A stretch of 16,460 nt of DNA, taken from assembly GCA_039809405.1 (NCBI GenBank), contig JBDHUX010000013.1, positions 1-16,460 of the forward strand. The letters are read 5' to 3'. The DNA comes from JBDHUX01 sp039809405 (GTDB lineage Bacteria > Patescibacteriota > Gracilibacteria > Absconditabacterales > Absconditicoccaceae). Under the pieces are notes generated by a model that searched no databases, was not told the origin of the DNA, and worked only from the letters and a program-made list of their open reading frames with translations. This document shows positions 9,234 through 16,460 of the stretch, piece after piece; position 1 is the stretch's first letter; each line of letters starts with the position of its first letter. A program made the position numbers and the translations under genes.

Positions 9234-10493
9234 CTATCTATTTGCCTTACTTCTCATAAGATTTCACAACACGATCCCCCACGGCACGAATATAAGATAA
9301 TTTACCATACTATCTTCAAATACATGCAACACCAAACCAACTACACACATACCAAGAAATCAGCATAAATACATGTAGTTTAGTCTGTGTCATATAGATC
9401 ATCCAAATCATATCTTCTTACTATATCGATATATATATATCCAGAAAATTAGTATAAGAAGAAGTCAGATTATCCCAAAGTCAATCATGATCTGTAGATA
9501 GTAATTTTCTGGGAGTATAAAACCATTGTAAAATATACCAGGTCAAGACGAGCCAAGTCAGTATCATCGAGGGTTATCCAGGAACTTTAGTATACCATGT
9601 ATAGTTGACTCAAAATGCTTAACTGTAGAATCCCGTTTGTGGTATGTCATATAACCAAGTGCTCAAAGTGCCAATATACTAAGTCCAGTAAATGTTTTTT
9701 TATATACGGAGATGAAATTATGTTTTTTTAGATATAATATAATCTGAGCTATTATACCTATCCATATAGATCTACCTAAATTCAAGATAGATGATATGAT
9801 ATAGATAATTTTACCAAATATATCGTATTTTGATAACTTCCACACTCCAAGTTCTTTGGATCATAAGAATATAGAAAGAGTACCCACAAGCCGAAATCAG
9901 TAGTTATTTGGACCAGAAAATAATCACGATAGTCTTATGAATCCATCTACATTGGTGAGATAATAGATGGGTGGGGCCATATCAGGTCTATAAATATCTA
10001 TCATACGAAATCATGCATTATATCGTATATTTGGAAATATCAGCTTACTTATCTGTATAAGAAATCATGCACATAGTATCATGAGATAGAAATAATATAT
10101 CCAGTGTACAAACTTTTCATCTATCCTATCTTTTGCTATATATCATATCAACAGTGCTGTGTGAAATATGAATATGTATAATACACCATATTTTAGTCAA
10201 ATAATAATATTTTTTACACTATCAATAAATATATCTCACTGATAAAGTGTCACTACTGATCATATAACCAATATAAGTAATATTATGATAGTGATATAAT
10301 TATATTGTCTTATAAATCTTACAGTTGTACGGAGATTTAATAACGCTATAAGTCACACAAATCCAAACCAAAGTACTTCTTTACTCAGTGACATAATACT
10401 CTTAGAAATACCGAGATCACCATATACTAAAACCGTATGTATTATAAAGTAAAGTGATATAAAAATAAGGAATGATTTGATATACTTTATCAT
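9234..10493 (-). CDS. O-antigen ligase-like membrane protein (Wzy/WaaL family)
   Basis: A 419-residue polytopic protein with about ten hydrophobic segments. The conserved part lies near residues 285-340: DSTVKHFESTIHGILKFLDNP, then GYGLGSSGPG, then LPENYYLQIMIDFGIIG. The St..H, GyGlGs and EN.YLq....G pattern is that of O-antigen ligases and polymerases, which join or polymerise undecaprenyl-linked glycans on the outer face of the membrane. An earlier GPNNYGFRL also fits. Several uncertain codons occur: CGA in DNP-x-GYGLG (9567), CGA in PNI-x-YNAG (10023), CGA in YIY-x-YSKK (9426) and CGG in HK-x-DST (9633). It follows the SMR-like gene by 47 bases on the same strand. The glycan handled is unknown, and no glycosyltransferase genes are in the window. 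Confidence 0.8.
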
Positions 10494-10540
10494 AATTTGT
10501 TATTAAGTAAACGGGATAATACAAGTGCGTACAAAATCGA

Positions 10541-10879
10541 TTACCTAGTAATAAAAATAAGTCATCCTATTACAAGTAAGATACCTATAATTTTGTTGTA
10601 AGTTATGCTTTCTCACATCATCCATCATCAGACTATGATGATTATAAATGACAGTATTGTAAAAGGATATGCAGTAGTAATAGGAACTTTACTTATACCT
10701 ACCATCCAGCATAAGAAACTTAATCAATATAGGGTAATTCAAACAATTGTCTGCCAATTTAACAATGCGTTTATCATATTCTGAGAATTGGATATAAGTT
10801 GTCATCAGGTTCATTTTTTTAGTAATAGCTGGGCAAATCATCATATTGTCACGGCTAAGATCAGTGTGATATACTTCAT
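10541..10879 (-). CDS. SMR/EmrE-like small transporter (ArnE-like)
   Basis: A 112-residue protein with four predicted membrane helices: about 3-20 (LILAVTIGGFAQLLLKKG), about 37-58, about 62-81 and about 88-107. The start (TIGGFAQLLLKKG) and the VPITTAYPFTILSFI segment match the small multidrug-resistance superfamily. Members either export cations in exchange for protons or, like ArnE/ArnF, flip undecaprenyl-phosphate-linked sugars. EmrE's essential Glu14 is not evident; the corresponding helix has Gln in its place, so drug export is doubtful. Its neighbours are an O-antigen-ligase-like gene and a SanA-like gene, so a lipid-linked sugar flippase role is the better guess. It is probably in one transcript with them. 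Confidence 0.7.
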
Positions 10880-10955
10880 AAATTAACTTTATAATATTTT
10901 AAATTATATGATATTTTGATTTGAGTATTTTATTTATATGAAGATAATCTATAGT

Positions 10956-11714
10956 CTAATTGATTGGGGCGTTTCAAGATCAGCTTATATCGTATATATC
11001 ATTATCATGATATTTAGAAGTATTGCTTGTAAACACATCATACATAGCTTTTAATTTTGCAAACTGTTCTCTTATATTAAATCAGTATTTATAGTTATAA
11101 GTTATAGAGACTCACCTTGCGTACAATCCGACACCATCAGCAATAAAAAGTGCCCTATTCATATATATATCTAAATTTGGTACCAATATAGTCTGTACCA
11201 AAAAATTATTTTTTGCTCTATAAAAACTATCATAAGTATCAAATCATGCATAGTCCAAAAATATATCTTCCTTCGGTATAGATTGTGATAGTATATACTT
11301 ATAAATAGCATCTGTTTCATTATAATACCTTGTGCTATTATCAGCACTTATGAGTATCTTTTTTGCATATCAAAGTTTGTATAATTGTACTGCAGTATCA
11401 GCTCTCCATCTTACTATTGATCATAGAGCATCATTAGAGTAAACTTTGGATCATAAAACTATAACAGCATCATAAATTCATCATATTATTGGTTGATAGG
11501 AGATGATTTTATTTACTCCACCTCAAGATACCGACGATTTGTTTATGAATTTATCTCAAATATCTACCTGTTTGCGGGTAAACTCTTCAATTGTCGGACT
11601 TTGACCATACTTCATATCACTATACACATCAAATCACAACATAATCAGAATTAGCAAAAAAACCATCCACAACAATATAAATAACAATGTTCTAATTAGT
11701 TTAGATATATTCAT
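10956..11714 (-). CDS. SanA/YdcF family (DUF218) membrane protein
   Basis: A 252-residue protein with one N-terminal membrane anchor (about 8-30, RTLLFILLWMVFLLILIMLG). The DUF218 fold is clear: DAVIVLGSKVYSNDALGS (about 91-108), RWRADTAVQLYKLGYAKKIL, ISADN, the NETDAIYKYI helix, IFLDYAGFDTYDSFYRA and a later NRALFIADGVGLYARG. SanA and ElyC of E. coli are members linked to envelope barrier function and peptidoglycan or undecaprenyl-phosphate metabolism; the biochemical activity is poorly known. It lies 34 bases after the lepA fragment and 76 before the SMR-like gene on the same strand. TATAAA lies three bases before the ATG, so a near-leaderless message is possible. Confidence 0.85.
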
Positions 11715-11748
11715 AATTTTATAATTTCTATTACTCAAATCAATATAT

Positions 11749-12303
11749 TTAGCTTATAATACCAGGATAAGGTATCTTATCAATTATAGTGTCAAGTAAG
11801 GTCTCTACTCCAACTCAGGTTTTGCCGCTCACGCAGATAATATCACTATAGGGAGTTCACACAATCGACTCTATCTCCTTACCTACTCTCATTGGATCGG
11901 CTGCTGGTAAATCTATTTTATTTAATACTGGTATAATCTCAAGACCATACTCTATAGCCATATACAAAACAGATAGTGTCTGAGCCTGTATACCTTGACT
12001 AGCATCCACAAGCAATACTGCTCACTCTACACTGGCTAGAGATCTACTTACCTCATACTGAAAATCTACATGTCAAGGAGTATCTATCAAATTTAATTGA
12101 TATCATCTCCGGTCCATCCTTACTGGGGCGAGTTTGATAGTTATACCTCTCTCTTTTTCTAAATCAAGTTTATCCAATATTTGTCAATGTTGATTTTTCT
12201 TTATTGTACCAGTAATTTCCATCAGCCTATCGGCCAAAGTACTTTTGCCATGGTCTATATGCGCTATGATACAGAAGTTGCGGATATGTTCTATTGCAGT
12301 CAT
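11749..12303 (-). CDS. lepA: LepA/EF4 GTPase domain only (truncated)
   Basis: Residues 1-184 match the G domain of elongation factor 4 closely: EHIRNFCIIAHIDHGKSTLA (G1), KERGITIK (G2), LNLIDTPGHVDFQYEVSR (G3), VLNKIDLPAAD (G4) and CVSGKTGVGVETLLD (G5). The protein stops at PYPGIIS, where normal LepA (about 600 residues) goes on into domain 2 and the LepA-specific C-terminus. All G motifs are intact, so GTP binding is likely, but the ribosome-binding parts are gone. The sequence after the stop does not look like more LepA in any frame I read and leads straight into the sanA-like gene. CGG at 12109-12111 (residue 65, VRMD-x-RGYQLNLID) sits where LepA proteins have Tyr or Trp, while conserved arginines nearby use AGA, AGG or CGC. 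It may be a remnant or a repurposed GTPase. Confidence 0.9.
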
Positions 12304-12453
12304 CAAAATCTATACAAAGAAATATAATTTACAATGATATGAAGATAAACTATTATTGGATAGATTATCACTATTTATATCAATAATTCAAGATAAAAGA
12401 AAACTCAATAGGCAATCCTACCTATCGATCAAAATAAGTGTTACAATAAATAT

Positions 12454-13359
12454 TTAATAACTATATTTTTTAGTTATATTGTCCAATACGAACTGATAAT
12501 CAATATCAGCCATATGTAGGCTAGATAGGTTAATGTCAATTCTCAGCATATATTGAGATGCTGGATCAAATTTGGCAGTTATATAACCCTTATCTATCAT
12601 TTGTTGGATAGTAAAATTACTACTAGAAATGTCAACTTTGCCATTCTCTATTTTTAAGGTAGGGTAAAAAATAGTTTTGAAGTGACTAGAAGTTTCACAT
12701 ATCGAGTCTGAACCTACTATATGATCATTTGCTTCTATATGGAAATATCTAGATGGCCATGTTTCTGGATCTACCGATATAGGTAATCCTATAGCATTCA
12801 TAACAGTACCAACTTTTTCCTTCTCTAAGATTGATAATTTATTTGGCATCTTATTGAACAGGTATCTACTATAATCAATCCTCTTCGCAAGGATATATAT
12901 AGCTGTGTCCAAAGAAATATCGTAATCTGATAACCCATCATAAGCCAAAGAATTTATATATTGTATATATTTTGATGAGTCTAAAGATCCAAGTTTTTCA
13001 TATGCTGCTTCAGACTGTTCTATATCACAACTTAAGATATTTTTATGTATATCATATACGTCTTTTGGTATAGTCTCTTTTGGTAGTTTATATTTTGAGT
13101 TATCTATTTTGAAATCACTTGTCAATGGGAATTGTTCTTTGGAGCAATTTGTTAATCATAAAGTCATCGCAAGTACAAAAAATACATTTACCGCAAACTT
13201 ATCCAATTTAGCCTTAAACAACGAAGGTTGGATTAAATTATCCAACTGTCCAGTAGCTGCTATTGCACTATCAATATCTTTTGGGACTTCTCTATTCTCA
13301 TAGTTATCAATATCACTATGGAGACTAACATGAGTATTAGGTGTATTAGATGTTCACAT
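12454..13359 (-). CDS. putative lipoprotein of unknown function
   Basis: Unrecognised 301-residue protein. The ATG at 13359 and two TGA-Gly codons (13354 and 13156) extend the frame well beyond what the standard code would give. A hydrophobic segment FAVNVFFVLAMTLGLTNC ends in a lipobox-like LTNC with Cys at residue 72, so the mature part (SKEQFPLTSDFK onward) is probably a lipid-anchored surface protein. About 50 polar residues precede this segment, which is unusual for a lipoprotein signal; either the true start is a non-ATG codon nearer the segment or the protein is simply membrane-anchored. The mature part is about 230 residues, with a region rich in beta-type alternation at the end (YMLRIDINLSSLHMADIDYQ). 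It lies 150 bases upstream of the lepA fragment on the same strand and diverges from hrcA. Confidence 0.7.
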
Positions 13360-13580
13360 TTTGTTTATATTATCTTATGATATAAAGGACTAATTGTATT
13401 TGTAGCAATAAAATCTGCTCATATCTTATTTCGATCATATATAAATAAATATCTATAGAAAGCAATAGATTCTTATATAAAATCTTATATAGAATCAATA
13501 TCTTATAAAACTTGTTTTTACTATGAAAATTGTTATTATCCACATTAACTTTGTATATAAAAATAACATTAAATAAAAAT

Positions 13581-14261
13581 ATGTCGGAGTTAAAGAACGA
13601 TAAACTAGCATATCTACTCAAGATAGTAGTAGAAAATTATGTAGAGAAGTGAGAGCCAGTCGGTTCTAAATTTTTGCATACACTGGAAGTACTCGATTTT
13701 GCTCCATCTACTCTCAGAAAATATTTAAATATACTTGAAAAAGAGGGATTGGTTTACCAATCATATTCCAATAGTGGTAGGATACCTACGATAGAAGGTA
13801 TGAGTAAATATTTGGATGAAATAATAAATCAAGAAGACCAAAAAGTATATGACATAGAGCTTAATCAGACTAGAATAAGCCTGAAATATATAGTAGAACA
13901 GATATCGTCAATTACAGATGGAGCTGTAGTATGACTTCTAGAAAATGATGAGTATTATTACTTGGGCATAAATAATCTACTCAAAGATGCAATAAATCAA
14001 GACGAGTACAACATAACTAAAGAGATAGTAAAGCTCATAGAACAAAGAGAGATTATAGTGTTTTTAAATAAAAGGATTGTCAAAAAAAACCAAGTATACT
14101 ATACATTTATATGAGAAGAAAACAGTTTGATAAGTTGTTTATATTGTAAAATAGATATCAATTGATACGATGCGATTATTGCCATACTGGGTTCTATGAG
14201 AGTAGATTATGAAAAAAACTGTAGAATACTACAAACCGTTTTAAGGATGATATGAGTATAA
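13581..14261 (+). CDS. hrcA: heat-inducible transcription repressor HrcA (short form)
   Basis: HrcA represses heat-shock chaperone operons by binding the CIRCE inverted repeat. The N-terminal winged helix is clear: IVVENYVEKGEPVGSKFL, then APSTLRKYLNILEKEGLVYQ and SGRIPTIEGMSKYL. The C-terminal end LGSMRVDYEKNCRILQTV matches the family's conserved GPtRMdY segment. At 226 residues it is much shorter than the usual 340 or so, with the central GAF-like and insert regions reduced. I see no CIRCE element (TTAGCACTC and its inverse) in the 221 bases between it and the divergent gene, so self-regulation through CIRCE is not supported here. No groES, dnaK or grpE gene is adjacent. The start has no Shine-Dalgarno. 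Confidence 0.88.
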
Positions 14262-14319
14262 CCAGATTATCATGATATAAACTCAGTATTATAATATAAT
14301 GTCAAATCAATATAGTAAA

Positions 14320-14347
14320 TAGACAAAAGTAATTAAAATAATATATA
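14320..14347 (+). promoter_or_regulatory. possible promoter of the tRNA gene
   Basis: TAGACA (14320-14325) and TATATA (14342-14347) are 16 bases apart, placing the predicted start about 15 bases before the tRNA. In such AT-rich sequence the match is only moderate evidence. Confidence 0.4.
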
Positions 14348-14368
14348 AATGATCAGTGAGAAATACAT

Positions 14369-14439
14369 AAGGATATAGTTTAATGGTAAAATATCGGTTT
14401 CCGAAGCCGAGGTTTTGGGTTCGATTCCCAGTGTCCTTG
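14369..14439 (+). tRNA. tRNA with anticodon CCG (reads CGG); probably tRNA-Trp rather than tRNA-Arg
   Basis: A 71-base cloverleaf: acceptor AAGGATA pairs with TGTCCTT, T8 and A9 present, D stem GTTT/AAAT around AATGGTA, anticodon stem TCGGT/GCCGA with loop TTCCGAA (anticodon CCG at 34-36), variable loop GGTT, T stem TTGGG/CCCAG with loop TTCGATT, discriminator G73; CCA is not encoded. By the standard code CCG reads the Arg codon CGG. Bacterial tRNA-Trp identity rests on the anticodon CCA and G73, often with A1-U72; this tRNA has A1-U72, G73, C34 and C35, differing only at base 36. Arg tRNAs of E. coli depend on A20, and here that place is T. Together with CGG standing at an aromatic position in lepA, this suggests charging with Trp. 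That is inference; Arg is the alternative. Confidence 0.85.
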
Positions 14440-14450
14440 GTTTTTTATTT

Positions 14451-14479
14451 TTGACAAAATTGTTTGTTATGAGTATAAT
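14451..14479 (+). promoter_or_regulatory. perfect sigma-70 consensus promoter before the VirB6-like gene
   Basis: TTGACA (14451-14456) and TATAAT (14474-14479) with a 17-base spacer, an exact match to the bacterial consensus. It lies just after the tRNA and predicts a start near 14486 and a leader of about 45 bases. Confidence 0.85.
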
Positions 14480-14530
14480 TTAGAGGTAATATTTTATTAT
14501 ACTAAAACTATTTATATAAAACTATCTATA

Positions 14531-16460
14531 ATGATTATGTTCGTGGTTAATTTATTTAAAAATATAAAAAGAGCTATTGCTATAGTTTTATTGGGTTTTA
14601 TGTTTTTCTGATTATCTTCAAATATGAATCATGCATACGCTAACACTTGAGATGTAACAGGATGAACACAAGATCAAAAAGATACTGCACTATCAGAACT
14701 ATCTGTAACATTAGATGTATTCCTAAATTTTTTATATGTGATATTATGGCCTATGTTAGCTATAACCGGCATGGCTCTTGACAATACCTTGGTGTACTGA
14801 TCTGTATTTCATCTAGATAAGATACTAAGACAAATACGAATAGTGGTTATGTATTTGTCATTTATATTTTTGGGAGTATGGATATTGCGAGATATAGCAA
14901 AAAAAGCTATAGAGTGATGAGATATACAGAGCGTCATAAAGGACAAAGTACCGAAGTTAATACTAGCAGGTATACTGATACCTTTGAGTTGGTTCCTTAT
15001 GTGAGTTATAATAGATTTGAGTACTATAGCCATATATCAGGTATGAAATATACCACTTAATATTGCAGGTAAGAACGATAAATTAGATTTAAAATTATTG
15101 GAAGTACACAGTAGTATAGATCTACAAAGCAACATAAAAGAATCAGAAGAAGGTTGATTTAGGTATAGTACATATTATAGTTGTCAGGAAGATAATTTCA
15201 TACCGTGCAAAATAAAAGATTATAAGATAATAAAATCTGAACAAGAAGATTATATCAATGAATTTGCTGAGAACAATAATATGGAAAGTTGATCCATAAA
15301 TAATGAGTACTGTGTCATGACACCTACACAACTATACCAGATAAAATATCAATGATCGTGAACATGATCTTATATGGAGATGAGTTGAGCCGCTTTTATA
15401 GAGTGATTGAGATGAGGAACTGCCCGTATGGCATCTTGCAATAGCATAAGCAATATAATACAAAAGTCACAAACCATGGTATGACCATTATATACTATAT
15501 ATGGGTCGTTACTAAATTTTGCGAGTATAAACTATACCGATTCATGAAAACCTTTGGAGGCGGAAGTAGTTATATTTCTTATAAAAAGCATAATATGACT
15601 TTTATTAATAATACCACTAATATGACTTGCAGTTATGTCAATAGGTAGAGTAGGCATGCTTTGGCTTGCAATAGCTTTTAGCCCACTTATAGTGATGTTT
15701 AAGTTATTTTGAAAAGATGGAAAGATATGAGATACACAAAAAAAGATGAACTTCAAGCGATGAATAGATGCAAAATTTAATATATCAAATATAGTTAGAC
15801 TTATATTTCAACCAGTTATCACAGTGTTTGCTTTAGGTTTGAGTCTGATACTTCTCACAGCAACTACATCTATGCTATTGCCAGACACAAATGATCTGAA
15901 CCAAAAAGTTTCAAACCAGTTATTATCATCTTTTGATATGAAAACGAGTAGCGATCAACAAAAAAATACCCAATGTTTAGATGTAGAGTGATATGTCACT
16001 ACATGTGTGACAGATTTTCCAAATAAATTTACTGCAACAGTATTTGCTGATTATTTTTCTTGGATCATAGCAAATATAATAGGTATACTAGTCATGTGGA
16101 ATCTACTATTTGCTAGTATGAAGTGAAACGAGATCACAGACAATATGGTATGAGCAGTTGAGAAAGTATGAAATAATTTCTTAAAAAATAACATACCAGT
16201 CTTTGGAGGATATAGTTATGAAAGTGTATTTGGAAACGAAGGTATAAGTAGGGTTTATGAGGATGTAATGAATAAGTTCACAGAAGATAAGACCAAGGGC
16301 AGAGCACAGGTAGTAAAAAAGAGACTAGAAAATGCTACAGATGGTACTTTTGCAAAGATGGATGAAGGCATAGCTCTTACAGAACCAAAAGATGAAAATG
16401 GAAATGTTACTACAGATCAAAAAATAGTGGTACCTTCTGCATCGAGAGATTTTGCAACTA
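14531..16460 (+). CDS. VirB6-like polytopic membrane protein (partial, runs off the window)
   Basis: At least 643 residues, open at the right edge, with many TGA codons as Gly. A signal peptide (about 12-37, AIAIVLLGFMFFGLSSNM, AYA-N cleavage) is followed by membrane segments at about 60-82, 100-120 and 140-160, a soluble Cys-containing region of about 180 residues, a hydrophobic block at about 345-395 that includes SIGRVGMLWLAIAFSPLIVM, and further segments near 423-450 and 506-530, then a charged tail. The GRVGMLWLAIAFSPL block resembles the core of VirB6/TrbL-type channel proteins of CPR type IV secretion systems, where the protein forms the inner-membrane pore. It pairs logically with the VirD4-like ATPase and the VirB2-like pilin here. 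The start may instead be ATG at 14537. CGA occurs three times, including LRQI-x-IVV and VWIL-x-DIA, hydrophobic settings where Trp is more natural than Arg. Confidence 0.7.

Noticed and set aside
13370..13621. Minus-strand open frame of 83 codons between the lipoprotein gene and hrcA
   Set aside because: It is AT-driven, rich in Ile, Tyr, Leu and Asn, overlaps the hrcA start and has no family signature; the stretch looks like a divergent promoter region.
14809..15060. Open frames in other phases inside the VirB6-like gene
   Set aside because: They vanish once TGA is read as Gly and the long membrane-protein frame is followed without interruption.
1..16460. CRISPR array, insertion sequence, prophage or integrase attachment site
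   Set aside because: No spaced repeat array, transposase or integrase motif, or terminal inverted repeat was found on either strand; the queD repeat pair is the only notable direct repeat.

Overview
The window comes from an AT-rich member of the Candidate Phyla Radiation that uses UGA as glycine (genetic code 25). This fits Absconditabacteria (SR1) or Gracilibacteria. Under the standard code nearly every gene breaks into fragments; reading TGA as Gly gives full-length PSP1, QueD, VirD4-like ATPase, SufBD, GlyA, O-antigen ligase, SanA/YdcF, HrcA and VirB6-like proteins, with the TGA codons falling on family glycines. A second code change is suggested: in three well conserved families CGA or CGG sits where the family has Trp or another aromatic residue. 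The window also carries a tRNA with anticodon CCG that has G73 and A1-U72 (tRNA-Trp features) and lacks A20 (an arginine determinant in E. coli). CGA/CGG to Trp has, as I recall, been reported computationally for Absconditabacteria, which makes that phylum the better guess.

Layout. Positions 1-1668 (+) hold a PSP1/RicT-like gene, a small coiled-coil gene and queD, which is interrupted by a 63-bp in-frame duplication containing stop codons. Positions 1691-4738 (-) hold a large VirD4/HerA-like type IV secretion ATPase. Positions 4975-5614 (+) hold two small membrane-protein genes that never use TGA for Gly, closed by a strong terminator. Positions 5776-7729 (+) hold a SufB/D-core protein, a membrane-anchored protein of unknown function and a VirB2-like pilin with its own promoter. 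A terminator hairpin at 7756-7797 separates these from a long minus-strand block (7833-13359): glyA, an O-antigen-ligase-like protein, an SMR/EmrE-like transporter, a SanA/YdcF protein, a LepA cut down to its GTPase domain, and a lipoprotein-like gene. Positions 13581-16460 (+) hold a short hrcA, the tRNA(CCG), and a VirB6-like polytopic membrane protein that runs off the window behind a perfect consensus promoter.

How they fit together. The ATPase, the VirB2-like pilin and the VirB6-like protein are separated by other genes but look like parts of one type IV secretion or competence apparatus, of the kind expected in small epibiotic cells living on a host. The envelope genes (ligase, SMR transporter, SanA) suggest some surface glycan work. 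PSP1, QueD, SufBD, GlyA, LepA and HrcA are housekeeping genes. Shine-Dalgarno sequences are essentially absent; several starts lie a few bases behind a TATAAT-like box, suggesting leaderless or near-leaderless transcripts.
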